A DNA stretch of 20,520 bases from Desulfobacterales bacterium (GCA_025454075.1 JALOPD010000037.1:1-20520), one strand, 5' to 3'. Shown: positions 7,203 through 14,671, counted from the stretch's first letter. The notes: generated by a model not told the origin, from the letters alone. Numbers and translations are program-made.

Positions 7203-7230
7203 TTGACAAAGCAAAATTCTCGTGTAGAGT
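7203..7230 (+). promoter_or_regulatory. Sigma70-type promoter for the lipoprotein gene
   Basis: TTGACA (7203-7208) and TAGAGT (7225-7230) with a 16-base spacer, about 45 bases upstream of the ATG at 7280. The -35 is perfect and the -10 matches at four of six positions. Confidence 0.5.
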
Positions 7231-7279
7231 GTACGACTCGTCGGTCCTGCAGTTTTCCCGAGGCCCGCAAGAGGTTGAA

Positions 7280-9220
7280 ATGACAAACCGACTTTCCCGT
7301 TTTATCCTCATCGGAGCGCTGTCGGCCGTGGTCTTAACGGCCTGCGCGCCCCGGCCCAGAACCGAACTGGCGCCTTTTCCCAAGAGCCGGGCGGCGGCGG
7401 ACCAGCTCTTCCAGCAGGCCGAGCAGAAATACCAGACCAGCGCCTTCCCTGAAGCGCTGGTTCTTTTCACGGAGTACGTGGCCCGGTACCCGGACGAGCC
7501 CCTGGCGCCGGCCGCTCTCATGCGCATGGGGAATATCCACACCCTCCAGGGCAACCCCGTTTCGGCCCGGAACGCATACGCCCGCCTCATTTCCGGTTAT
7601 CCGTCGAGCCCATTGCGGCTCGAGGCCATGCTGGAGAACCTGAACTCTCTCCTGCGGGACGGGCACCACAAAGAGGTGGTCGCGCAGAGCGCCGACGTCT
7701 TGAAGGTGACGACCGTGCCGGCGCAGCGAGCCCGGGCCCTCGGGTTGCGGGGAGACGCTCAGGCGTCGCTGGGGGAGCGGCTGAAGGCCGTGGAATCCTA
7801 CACCCAGGCTTTGAAGCTCGCCTCGCCCAACGAACAGGAGATGCTGGTTCCCAAGCTCAGGTCGGCGATCCTGCAACTGAGCCCGGACGAGGTCCAGCGA
7901 CTTGCGCAGCGGCGCGACGACGACCTCCCCATGGATTACCTTCTGTTTCAGGCCGGCATGCTTTTCGCGCGCGAAGGGCGGGCACCGGACGCCCTGATTC
8001 TGTTGAAATCGTTTGGGGCCCGCTACCCCGGGCATGAGTATGGGGAACGGGCGGAACAGGCCATCGGCGAAATCGAAAAGGGACTGCCCATGGGACGCCG
8101 GGTGCTGGGGTGCCTGCTGCCCTTGAGCGGATCCCACCAGGGGGTCGGCCAACGGGCGCTGCGCGGCATCGAGCTTGCGGTCAGCATGCACAATTCGGTC
8201 AAAGGGACGCCGCCCGTGCATGTCATCGTCAAAGACACGGCGTCGGACGCCGGACAGACCCTGCAGGCGCTGCAGGAGCTGGAGCGCGAAAACGTTTCCG
8301 GCATCATCGGGCCCATGGTCCATACGGAAGCGATCAGCTCGGAAGCGCAGCGGATGGGCATGCCGATCATGGCCATCACGCAAAAAGAGGGCGTGACGGG
8401 AGCCGGCGGCTTTGTCTTCCGCAACTTCTTAACGCCGCAGGCGCAAATGCGTTCGCTCGTGTCGTATGCGGTAGACAAGCTGGGGGTATCCAAGGCCGTC
8501 ATTCTTTATCCGGATGAGAACTACGGCCGGACGTTCATGAGGCTATTCCGCGACGAATTTCAGGCCCGCGGCGGGGAAACCCTGGCGACGGTGGCCTATA
8601 GCCCGGACGCGACCGATTTTTCGGCCCCGATCAAAAAACTTTTGCGCTTCTCCAGGGAAGTCCCCAAGGAGGGCAGGCCCGAGCGCAGGGAGGCCCGGGA
8701 AAGCGGCGCCCGCCGGAGCCGTTTGGAGGAAAAAGACACCGAGCTGGTGTTCGATTTCCAGGCCATTTTCATCCCGGATGAGCCCAGAAAAGCCGGAATG
8801 CTGGTGCCGCAGCTCTTCTACCACGACATCAAAAATGTTTATCTCCTCGGCACCAACCTGTGGCATTCGGAGACGCTGATCCAGCAGGCCGAGCCGTATG
8901 TGCAGGGAGCGATCATGCCCGATGCGTTTTTCGCGGGCAGCCCGGAGGCGCCGGTCAATCGGTTCGTCGCCGCGTTTGAGGAGACCTATCAGGAAAAACC
9001 GGGTTTCATCGAGGCCATCGTGTATGACTCGGCCATGATTCTTTTTGAGGTGGTCGGCCGCCCCGGGGTGCGGCTGCGCAGCGATGTGGCTGCGTCCTTG
9101 CGGGGAGCTGCGGAATTTCAAGGGACCACCGGCCTGACCCGTTTTGACGCCCACGGCGAACCCGACAAGGTGCTCCACATTCTGGGGGTGCGGGGCAAGC
9201 GGTTCGTCGAACTGGAGTAA
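7280..9220 (+). CDS. Lipoprotein with TPR and type 1 periplasmic-binding domains (LpoA-like)
   Basis: The product is a 646-residue envelope lipoprotein. Its signal peptide ends in a lipobox LTAC with the lipidated Cys22; Ala at +2 suggests outer-membrane sorting. Residues about 45-265 form TPR-like repeats (for example QQAEQKYQTSAFPEALVLF). From about residue 274 it is a LivK-like binding fold beginning RRVLGCLLPLSGSHQGVGQR. This TPR plus PBP order is that of LpoA-type activators of penicillin-binding protein 1A, but substrate-binding roles are possible. A charged Arg/Glu/Lys-rich insertion (about 459-489) interrupts the binding fold. The ATG at 7280 has GAGG five bases upstream; a GTG at 7229 would precede the signal peptide badly. 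It is divergent from the DUF4124 gene. Confidence 0.85.
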   Translation: MTNRLSRFILIGALSAVVLTACAPRPRTELAPFPKSRAAADQLFQQAEQKYQTSAFPEALVLFTEYVARYPDEPLAPAALMRMGNIHTLQGNPVSARNAYARLISGYPSSPLRLEAMLENLNSLLRDGHHKEVVAQSADVLKVTTVPAQRARALGLRGDAQASLGERLKAVESYTQALKLASPNEQEMLVPKLRSAILQLSPDEVQRLAQRRDDDLPMDYLLFQAGMLFAREGRAPDALILLKSFGARYPGHEYGERAEQAIGEIEKGLPMGRRVLGCLLPLSGSHQGVGQRALRGIELAVSMHNSVKGTPPVHVIVKDTASDAGQTLQALQELERENVSGIIGPMVHTEAISSEAQRMGMPIMAITQKEGVTGAGGFVFRNFLTPQAQMRSLVSYAVDKLGVSKAVILYPDENYGRTFMRLFRDEFQARGGETLATVAYSPDATDFSAPIKKLLRFSREVPKEGRPERREARESGARRSRLEEKDTELVFDFQAIFIPDEPRKAGMLVPQLFYHDIKNVYLLGTNLWHSETLIQQAEPYVQGAIMPDAFFAGSPEAPVNRFVAAFEETYQEKPGFIEAIVYDSAMILFEVVGRPGVRLRSDVAASLRGAAEFQGTTGLTRFDAHGEPDKVLHILGVRGKRFVELE

Positions 9221-9240
9221 AGCCGCCGAAGGATAAAGAA

Positions 9241-9365
9241 GGCGGGTTAGCCCCAGGCCTGAGTTCAAGGCGCGCGAATCCAGTTCCGTGAGGCGTACCC
9301 CATGTACGCCGCAGCGGCAGCTGGGTGAAGCGCAACGCCGAAATCGGGCCTGCGGCGAGCCCGCC
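9241..9365. repeat. 125-bp intergenic hairpin element between convergent genes
   Basis: Positions 9241-9260 pair with 9346-9365 at 18 of 20 positions, counting two G-U pairs. Inside is a second perfect hairpin, GGCGTAC (9292-9298) with GTACGCC (9304-9310) and a 5-base loop. The far end reaches the phosphofructokinase stop codon. There is no T-run. It may be a dispersed repeat and may also act as a bidirectional transcription barrier for the two convergent genes. Confidence 0.6.
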
Positions 9366-10684
9366 TAACCGTTTTTGAGGGAGCCTTGTCCGGTGGCCTC
9401 CAGCGCGCTGCGCCAGAGCATGCCCTTCGGGTCCACGTGCTTGCGCTTGCCGGCGAGAAGCTTCATCGGTACGTGCACGAAATGGTTGTTCCAGTTGCCG
9501 ATCAGCAGGTCCGTCTTTCCCGCCATCCCCGCGTGCACGGCGTTGCGGCCTAAAAAATTGCAGAACACCCGGTCGTTGGCGTTGGCCGGCAGACTGCGGA
9601 TCATATAGCTGGGGTCGATGTATTTTATGGTCACCTGCACGCCCCGCGCCTCGAAGTAGGACAGCATCCGCTGTTTCAGGAAAAGCCCGATGTCCTTCAG
9701 CTTGACGTTGCCGGACAGGTCCAGCTCCTTCGGCTCGTTGGCGAAAAATTTCTGGCCGGCGCCCTCCGCCGCCACGATGACGGCGTGCCCCCGGTCGGAG
9801 AGGCGCTTTTCCAGGCTGGCCAGAAGGCCGTTCGGGCCCTCGAGATCGAAGTCCACCTCCGGAATCAGCACGAAGTTGACATCCTGCTGGGCCAGGGTGG
9901 CGGTGGCGGCGATGAATCCGGACTCGCGCCCCATCAGCTTGATCAGGCCGATGCCGTTGGGGTAGCCTTCGGCCTCGTTGCTGGCGCTGACGATCGCGCG
10001 GGTGGACACTTCGACGGCGGTGTCGAAGCCGAAGGAGCGCGACACGAGCTGGATGTCGTTGTCGATCGTCTTGGGCACCCCGACGATACCGATCTTCAGC
10101 CCGCGCTTGGCGACGGTGTCGACGATGGAGGTGGCGGCCCGCAGCGTCCCGTCGCCGCCGATCATGAAAACGATCCCGATGCCCATGCGCTCCAGCGTGT
10201 CCACGATCTCCTCGATGTCCTGGGGGCCGCGGCTGGAGCCGATGACCACCCCGCCGCGCTCGTGGATGTTCACCACGGCCTTCGGGGTCAGCGGCATCAT
10301 GTCGTACCCGTAGCCGGGGATGAACCCGCGCAGCCCGTAGCGCACACCGAAAATGTTGCGCACGCCGTACCCGTAGTGCAGCTCCAGGACGATCGAGCGG
10401 ATGATGTCGTTCAGCCCCGGGCAGAGGCCGCCGCACGTCACCAGGGCGCATTTGAGCTTGCTGGGGTCGAAAAAGATGTGCTGGCGGGGGCCGGCCAGTT
10501 CGTAGGAAGGGGGATCGAATCCCTCCTCCATCTGTTTGCAGGCGCGTTGGACGTTGAGATCGATGAGAATCCGGTCGGCATCGGAAACAAAGCTGATGTG
10601 GTTGGCCCCCTCGGCCCGGTTGATCACCGGGCTTGGTATTTTGCACGGTGCTAGATTGGAGGTGTAGGTTTCTTTTAAGTCCAT
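9365..10684 (-). CDS. pfkA: 6-phosphofructokinase, probably ATP-dependent (Gly/Lys type)
   Basis: The enzyme phosphorylates fructose-6-phosphate to the 1,6-bisphosphate. The 439-residue protein has the PFK motifs in order: TCGGLCPGLND (83-93), GGDGT (176-180), PKTIDND (204-210, with the base Asp208) and MGRESGF (251-257). The residue after the GGD aspartate is Gly and the one before TIDND is Lys. In this family Gly at the first site permits ATP, whereas PPi enzymes have Asp; the Gly plus Lys pair is known from plant and trypanosomatid ATP-PFKs, so ATP is inferred. The N-terminal extension of about 75 residues fits that long group. The start at 10684 has only a weak A/G-rich ribosome site. It is divergent from the PxxKW gene, with overlapping promoters. 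Confidence 0.9.
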   Translation of the reverse strand: MDLKETYTSNLAPCKIPSPVINRAEGANHISFVSDADRILIDLNVQRACKQMEEGFDPPSYELAGPRQHIFFDPSKLKCALVTCGGLCPGLNDIIRSIVLELHYGYGVRNIFGVRYGLRGFIPGYGYDMMPLTPKAVVNIHERGGVVIGSSRGPQDIEEIVDTLERMGIGIVFMIGGDGTLRAATSIVDTVAKRGLKIGIVGVPKTIDNDIQLVSRSFGFDTAVEVSTRAIVSASNEAEGYPNGIGLIKLMGRESGFIAATATLAQQDVNFVLIPEVDFDLEGPNGLLASLEKRLSDRGHAVIVAAEGAGQKFFANEPKELDLSGNVKLKDIGLFLKQRMLSYFEARGVQVTIKYIDPSYMIRSLPANANDRVFCNFLGRNAVHAGMAGKTDLLIGNWNNHFVHVPMKLLAGKRKHVDPKGMLWRSALEATGQGSLKNG

Positions 10685-10783
10685 GGCCGTTTCTTTCCGT
10701 TTCTTCGGAAGCGCTGCGGCAGGGCCGTCCGGTGCGCCGAAGATCGGCGACCGTCGGCGTGCCCTTTTCGATCCGAAGGCAAA

Positions 10784-10812
10784 TTCATACCATTAAAAAA
10801 AACGCTTGACAA
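10784..10812 (-). promoter_or_regulatory. Sigma70-type promoter for phosphofructokinase
   Basis: On the minus strand, TTGTCA (10807-10812) and TATGAA (10784-10789) are separated by 17 bases. The -35 overlaps the -35 of the divergent promoter, so only one may be occupied at a time. Confidence 0.5.
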
Positions 10813-10834
10813 CAAAATAATCTTGGGATAAAAA
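10806..10834 (+). promoter_or_regulatory. Sigma70-type promoter for the PxxKW gene
   Basis: TTGACA (10806-10811) and TAAAAA (10829-10834) are separated by 17 bases in a strongly AT-rich block. It shares bases with the divergent pfkA promoter. Confidence 0.5.
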
Positions 10835-10865
10835 ACTCTGTTCAAAATAATAATTTTGCAAGATG

Positions 10866-10886
10866 ACCGGTTTTCCCGGTTTTTTT
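10866..10886 (+). terminator. Leader hairpin with T-run (possible attenuator)
   Basis: ACCGG (10866-10870) and CCGGT (10876-10880) flank a 5-base loop and are followed by a T-run. It lies between the promoter and the ATG at 10920, so it would act on the leader of the PxxKW gene. The stem is short, so strength is uncertain. Confidence 0.4.
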
Positions 10887-10919
10887 ATTCCGAATCAAAA
10901 CAGAAAGGGGACGGTTTCC

Positions 10920-11204
10920 ATGCGATGCACCAGCGTTAAGCCCGGAGTTGAATGTGTCTTCATGACGGCCGGCGGATGCGGCTACAAAGGCGGGATTTGT
11001 CAACAGGTCGTGGAACAATGCAGCGGATGCGGCCGCCAGGGGCAGTACAGCTCCGGCTGGTACTGCACCTCCTGCCCCGAGCCGACGGTCAAATGGCGCA
11101 CCGGGATCTGCAACCTGGCCACCCACGTGTCGGCTGCGGTCTCCACGGAACCCAAGCAGAAAATCAATCCGCTCAAAGCCTCGAAACGCGCGGCCGGCAA
11201 GTAA
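10920..11204 (+). CDS. PxxKW family cysteine-rich small protein
   Basis: This is a 94-residue cytoplasmic protein with nine cysteines (3, 12, 20, 27, 34, 37, 49, 52, 64), including two CxxC pairs, CSGC (34-37) and CTSC (49-52), spaced like a zinc ribbon. The diagnostic PTVKW (55-59) sits just after the second pair. This identifies it with the PxxKW cysteine-rich proteins of Desulfobacterota, whose function is unknown; metal binding is inferred. The C-terminal 25 residues are Lys-rich and probably disordered. The ATG at 10920 is preceded by AGGGGA; an earlier in-frame ATG at 10863 would overlap the leader hairpin and is rejected. A strong terminator follows, so the gene is monocistronic. Confidence 0.85.
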   Translation: MRCTSVKPGVECVFMTAGGCGYKGGICQQVVEQCSGCGRQGQYSSGWYCTSCPEPTVKWRTGICNLATHVSAAVSTEPKQKINPLKASKRAAGK

Positions 11205-11224
11205 ATCCTGCGATCGCTAAACGA

Positions 11225-11252
11225 CCCCGCCCGGCCTCGGGCGGGGTTTTTT
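11225..11252 (+). terminator. Intrinsic terminator of the PxxKW gene
   Basis: CCCCGCCCG (11225-11233) pairs perfectly with CGGGCGGGG (11238-11246) across a 4-base loop, followed by six T. Confidence 0.92.
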
Positions 11253-11301
11253 CTTATCCCCTCACCGGGACCGGGCGTTTCATCAACGCCCGTCCTGCCG
11301 G

Positions 11302-12582
11302 TCAGCGTTGCTCCGTTTTTTCAAGGCTGGCGATCTCGACGCAGACGGCCAGCACTTCCATGGCGATGCGAATATCCGCTACGGAGGGGAAGGACGGTGC
11401 GATGCGAATATTGCGGTCGCGCGGGTCCTTTTTGTTCGGGTAGGTGGACCCCGCGGGGGTGAGCTTGACTCCGGCGTCGGCGGCCATCTTCACGACCCGC
11501 TGCGCGCACCCGTCCCAGGTGTTGATGCTCGTGAAGTATCCGCCCACGGGCCGCGTCCATTCGGCCATCCCCTTGCCGGCCAACTCCCGTTCGAGCACCT
11601 CCTGCACGGCGTCGAACTTCGGCTTGAGGATGGCGGCGTGTTTCTGCATGTGGTTTTCGATGCCGGCCATGTCCTTGAAAAAGACCACGTGCCGCCTCTG
11701 GTTCAGCTTGTCCGGGCCGATGGTCTGAAACCCGAGATGGCCCCGGGCCCACTCCATGTTGGCCGCACTGCCGGCCATGAATGACAGGCCGCTGCCGGCA
11801 AAGGAGATTTTGGACGTGGAGCCGAAGACAAGGGCCCGCTCCGGGCGGCCGGCCGTCCGGCAGGCGCGAAGGAGGTCCGCCAGGCGCGCCGGGCCCGCCC
11901 CGAGGTGGTGAACGGCATAGGCGTTGTCCCAGAAGACGCGGAAATCCGAAGCCTTGGCCGGCATCCGGGCCAGGCGCTCCACGACCTCGTCCGAATAGAC
12001 TTCCCCCGTGGGGTTGCTGTACTTGGGGACGCACCAGATGCCCTTGATGCCGGCCTCGGAGGCCGCCAGCGTCTCGACGGCGTCCATGTCCGGCCCGTCC
12101 CCTTTCAACTCCACGGGGATCATCCGGATTCCCAGGTGCTCGCATATGGCGAAGTGCCGGTCATACCCCGGGCTCGGGCACAGAAACGTCACCGGCGCCT
12201 GGGCGGACCAGGGCGCGGACCCCTTCGCGGCACCGAAGATGAAGGCCCAGGTCATGGCGTCGTGCATCAGGCCGAGGCTGGAGTTGCCGCCGATAATGAG
12301 TTCATCGGGCGACACCTCCAGATACTCCGCGAAAAGGTGCTTGGCTTCGGGAAGCCCGTCCAGCCCGCCGTAGTTGCGGCAGTCGCTGCCGTCGGTCGCT
12401 TTGAAATCCTTGCGGCCGAGACAGTCCATGAGGCCGGCGGACAGATCGAGCTGCTCGGGGCAGGGCTTGCCCCGGGTCATGTCCAGGTTCATCTTTCGCG
12501 CCTGGAACTCTTGATAGCGTGTTTTCAAGGCATCCAACGCGGCTTTCCGCTGCTGCGCACCGAGCGTTTTGATATCCGGCAT
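11302..12582 (-). CDS. PLP-dependent class I/II aminotransferase (aspartate aminotransferase-like, subgroup Ic)
   Basis: The protein has 426 residues and a fold-type I PLP core: NYGGLDG (70-76), SNPTGE (189-194), DNAY (219-222, the pyridine-nitrogen Asp) and the Schiff-base Lys258 in GSTSKISFAGSG. NIRIAPSFP near the C-terminus carries the substrate-carboxylate Arg. The sequence layout fits the 'MocR-like' aspartate aminotransferase subgroup (type Ic) rather than classical AspC. An aspartate or other amino acid substrate is inferred from that group only. The start at 12582 is preceded by an A/G-rich AGGGGGA. A TTGAAG-17-TATAGG promoter and a small leader hairpin lie upstream. It is monocistronic, between convergent and same-strand neighbours. 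Confidence 0.88.
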   Translation of the reverse strand: MPDIKTLGAQQRKAALDALKTRYQEFQARKMNLDMTRGKPCPEQLDLSAGLMDCLGRKDFKATDGSDCRNYGGLDGLPEAKHLFAEYLEVSPDELIIGGNSSLGLMHDAMTWAFIFGAAKGSAPWSAQAPVTFLCPSPGYDRHFAICEHLGIRMIPVELKGDGPDMDAVETLAASEAGIKGIWCVPKYSNPTGEVYSDEVVERLARMPAKASDFRVFWDNAYAVHHLGAGPARLADLLRACRTAGRPERALVFGSTSKISFAGSGLSFMAGSAANMEWARGHLGFQTIGPDKLNQRRHVVFFKDMAGIENHMQKHAAILKPKFDAVQEVLERELAGKGMAEWTRPVGGYFTSINTWDGCAQRVVKMAADAGVKLTPAGSTYPNKKDPRDRNIRIAPSFPSVADIRIAMEVLAVCVEIASLEKTEQR

Positions 12583-12618
12583 GACCTTCAGTCCCCCTGT
12601 GAACGAAATTGAAACAGC

Positions 12619-12633
12619 GGCTGCATGGCAGCC
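12619..12633 (-). promoter_or_regulatory. Small hairpin in aminotransferase leader
   Basis: GGCTGC (12619-12624) and GCAGCC (12628-12633) form a 6-bp stem with a 3-base loop between the promoter and the ATG. No role can be assigned. Confidence 0.3.
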
Positions 12634-12650
12634 CCATCGACCGGCCGTAT

Positions 12651-12679
12651 CCTATACCATCGGCTGCGAGCGGCTTCAA
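12651..12679 (-). promoter_or_regulatory. Sigma70-type promoter for the aminotransferase
   Basis: On the minus strand, TTGAAG (12674-12679) and TATAGG (12651-12656) are separated by 17 bases. Both boxes are partial matches. Confidence 0.4.
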
Positions 12680-12730
12680 CTCCAACAACCGGAAGGCGGA
12701 GGAGATGCGGCAGGCGGCCTGGCGGTTTTT

Positions 12731-13468
12731 TCAGTACTTGACTTCCACGAGGAAAAGCCCCCGTCCCGGCGCCGCGGCGCCGGCGCGCTTGCGGTCCCGG
12801 GAGTCGATGATGTCCCGAACGGCGCCGGGTGCAAGCTTCCCCAACCCCACCGCCACGAGGGTCCCCACGATGTTTCGCACCATGCAGCGCAGAAACCCGT
12901 CCGCCTCGATCTGAAACGTGAGGCGCCGGTCCTCGCCTTCCACCCAGCCCGCATCCAGGACGTTCCGCACGGTGTGCGCCCGGGGGCTTCCGGAGCTTTC
13001 AAACGCCTTGAAATCCCGGCGGCCGACGATCGCCTCGGCCGCCCGGCGCATGGCCTCGAGGTCGAGAGGCCGGTGGAGGAACCATGCATAGCTGCGGCCG
13101 ACGGCGGCCCGGGCGCCGCGGTTCAGAATCTGGTACCGGTAAACCTTGCTCTTGGCGTCGAACCGGGCGTGAAAGTCCTCCGGCATCCGGCGGCAGTCGC
13201 GGATGGCGATGTCCGCCGGCAGGAGGCTGTTCAACCCCTTGAGAAACGCTTCGGGGCCCAGGCGGGTATCGCAATGGAAATTCGCCACCTGCCCGAGGGC
13301 ATGGACGCCGGCATCCGTCCGCCCGGCGCCGGTCAAGGTGATGCTCGATCGGGTCATGGACGCCAGGGCCCGTTCGATCTCCGCCTGCACGGTCGGCTCC
13401 TCGGCCTGCCGCTGCCAGCCGCTGTAGGCGGTGCCGTCGTATTCAACGGTGAGTTTGAAGTTGGTCAT
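12731..13468 (-). CDS. truA: tRNA pseudouridine(38-40) synthase
   Basis: TruA isomerises uridines 38-40 in the anticodon arm of many tRNAs. The 245-residue protein has the catalytic Asp52 in GAGRTDAGVHALGQ and the typical N-terminus FKLTVEYDGTAYSGWQRQ. The C-terminal FLRCMVRNIVGTLVAVG is the second conserved TruA block. The ATG at 13468 is chosen over in-frame codons upstream because the conserved strand begins four residues later and the upstream extension is an aromatic/proline-rich artefact overlapping the transporter gene. The ribosome site is weak. It lies 25 bp after the transporter stop and is probably in the same operon. Confidence 0.95.
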   Translation of the reverse strand: MTNFKLTVEYDGTAYSGWQRQAEEPTVQAEIERALASMTRSSITLTGAGRTDAGVHALGQVANFHCDTRLGPEAFLKGLNSLLPADIAIRDCRRMPEDFHARFDAKSKVYRYQILNRGARAAVGRSYAWFLHRPLDLEAMRRAAEAIVGRRDFKAFESSGSPRAHTVRNVLDAGWVEGEDRRLTFQIEADGFLRCMVRNIVGTLVAVGLGKLAPGAVRDIIDSRDRKRAGAAAPGRGLFLVEVKY

Positions 13469-13493
13469 GCAGGCGCCCGCCCGGCGGCTCCGC

Positions 13494-14411
13494 TCAAATA
13501 AGAAGGGCGGCGGAAAGAGAAAAAATGGACAATAGGGTTGAAAGCGCAATGGCCGCCGCCGCGAGGTCCGTATCGCTGTTCAACTGCGAGGATAGGATAT
13601 ACAGCGCCGTCGAGGTCGGCAGTGCAAAGAAGACCATACCCACCTGGAAGGGCTGCCCCGTCAGGCCCATCGCTTTCATGGAAGCAAACCCGATGACCGG
13701 AAGAATCGCCAATTTGAAAATGGACGCCGTCAGGGACAGGCGGAGGTGGGTCCTCATGCCTTCCAGCGAAAGCGCGCCTCCGATGGAAATCAGCGCGAGC
13801 GGCAAAGTCACATAGGATGCCATGCGAAGGGTGTTGTCCAGGAATGCCGGAAACCAATGGACGAACCGGGCATAGACCATCCCTCCTAAACAGCCGAGCA
13901 CCAGCGGGTTGGTGGCAAGTGCCCGGACGGTGTGCAGCAACTGATCCGTCGGGGAGACTTTCCGGCCACCGAACCAAGTCAGCGTGGCTACGGACAGGAC
14001 GTTGATCAGCGGGATCACGACTCCGATCAAGAGACCGAAGCGACGGACGCCCTCCTCGCCGAAGGCGCTCATCACCACGGCGACACCGATAAAGGTGTTG
14101 AAGCGATAGCAGCTCTGAGAAAAAGACCCGGCTTGATACCGTGCCACGCCGGCGAAGAGGATATAGGCCGTGCTCAGAAGAAACACGACCGCCACCGCGA
14201 GGACCGCCGAGGCGTAAAACCCGCCCTCTCCGGTGAAGGCGAGGGGCGCCCCTCCGATTTTCCAAAAGAGCATGACCGGGAAGAAGATGAAGTAAACCAG
14301 GCGGTCCGACACCTTTAAAAAAGCACCGGTGGTGAACTCACAGCGGCGGAGGACATGCCCGGCGAAAATGAGCGCAAATACGGGGAAAAGGTTTTCGAAA
14401 ACGGAAATCAT
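13494..14411 (-). CDS. AEC family transporter (auxin efflux carrier-like permease)
   Basis: This is a 305-residue integral membrane protein with about ten hydrophobic segments in two halves, starting MISVFENLFPVFALIFAGHV. Features of the AEC fold include NTFIGVAVVMSAFG in the first half and LPLALISIGGALS in the second, with helix-breaking Pro/Gly positions. Bacterial AEC members move small organic acids or related anions; the substrate here cannot be told. The ATG overlaps the stop of the upstream selenoprotein gene (TAATG), which indicates translational coupling and supports this start. truA follows 25 bp downstream. Confidence 0.88.
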   Translation of the reverse strand: MISVFENLFPVFALIFAGHVLRRCEFTTGAFLKVSDRLVYFIFFPVMLFWKIGGAPLAFTGEGGFYASAVLAVAVVFLLSTAYILFAGVARYQAGSFSQSCYRFNTFIGVAVVMSAFGEEGVRRFGLLIGVVIPLINVLSVATLTWFGGRKVSPTDQLLHTVRALATNPLVLGCLGGMVYARFVHWFPAFLDNTLRMASYVTLPLALISIGGALSLEGMRTHLRLSLTASIFKLAILPVIGFASMKAMGLTGQPFQVGMVFFALPTSTALYILSSQLNSDTDLAAAAIALSTLLSIFSLSAALLI

Positions 14412-14614
14412 TACAGGCGATCGCAGCGCGTTTCGGCCAGCTGCGCCTCGAGCAGATCATCGATGTTGGTTCGGTAGTCCGCAAGGGAGTATCTTGCGCC
14501 GCATGACCTGCAGCACAGGGCGGTGGAGGTTCAGGCCCGCCGCAGCTCCAGCCGACCGCCGCAGCGGCGGCAACTCACATCCGGCGAAACTGTCTGCATC
14601 GGTTTGAAATCCAT
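14411..14614 (-). CDS. Probable selenoprotein: dual CXXC small protein with in-frame UGA (Sec28)
   Basis: The minus-strand frame from ATG 14612-14614 encodes 27 residues ending CRRCGGRLELRRA, then a TGA codon (14531-14533), then continues in the same frame for 39 residues to TAA (14411-14413). Read with Sec (U) at the UGA, the protein has 67 residues. It carries CRRC (15-18), U28, C34 and CRSC (35-38), and then a helical tail with NIDDLLEAQLAETRCDRL. The zinc-ribbon-like pattern continues across the UGA, which argues against a random stop. I recall a Desulfobacterota family described as 'dual CXXC motif small (seleno)protein'; a redox or metal role is inferred. A SECIS-like hairpin lies just downstream of the UGA. 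A second ATG five codons in is possible. The stop overlaps the transporter start (TAATG). Confidence 0.75.
14495..14517 (-). promoter_or_regulatory. Bacterial SECIS-like hairpin
   Basis: In the mRNA, UGUGCUGC (14517-14510) pairs with GCGGCGCA (14502-14495) over eight base pairs, two of them G-U. The 7-base loop is AGGUCAU (14509-14503). The loop begins 21 nt after the UGA. The E. coli fdhF SECIS presents AGGUCU in its loop at a similar distance (17 nt). This is where SelB would bind. Confidence 0.75.
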
Positions 14615-14671
14615 CCGGTTCGGGTTGATGTCATAAGGAAGATTCGTTACCTACTTGAAACGGCCGGCGTT

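Noticed and set aside
9006..10646. 546-codon minus-strand open frame overlapping pfkA.
   Set aside because: Out-of-frame reading of pfkA, very rich in Arg, Pro and Gly, typical of GC-driven false frames.
12700..12733. CAGG/CCTG stem followed by T6 as a plus-strand terminator.
   Set aside because: The stem is only four pairs and there is no plus-strand gene upstream to terminate.
14531..14533. TGA at codon 28 of the small CXXC gene as a plain nonsense mutation (pseudogene).
   Set aside because: The frame stays open with a second CXXC motif and a conserved-looking helical tail, and a SECIS-like hairpin with an AGGUC loop sits at the right distance. A decayed gene would not be expected to show this.
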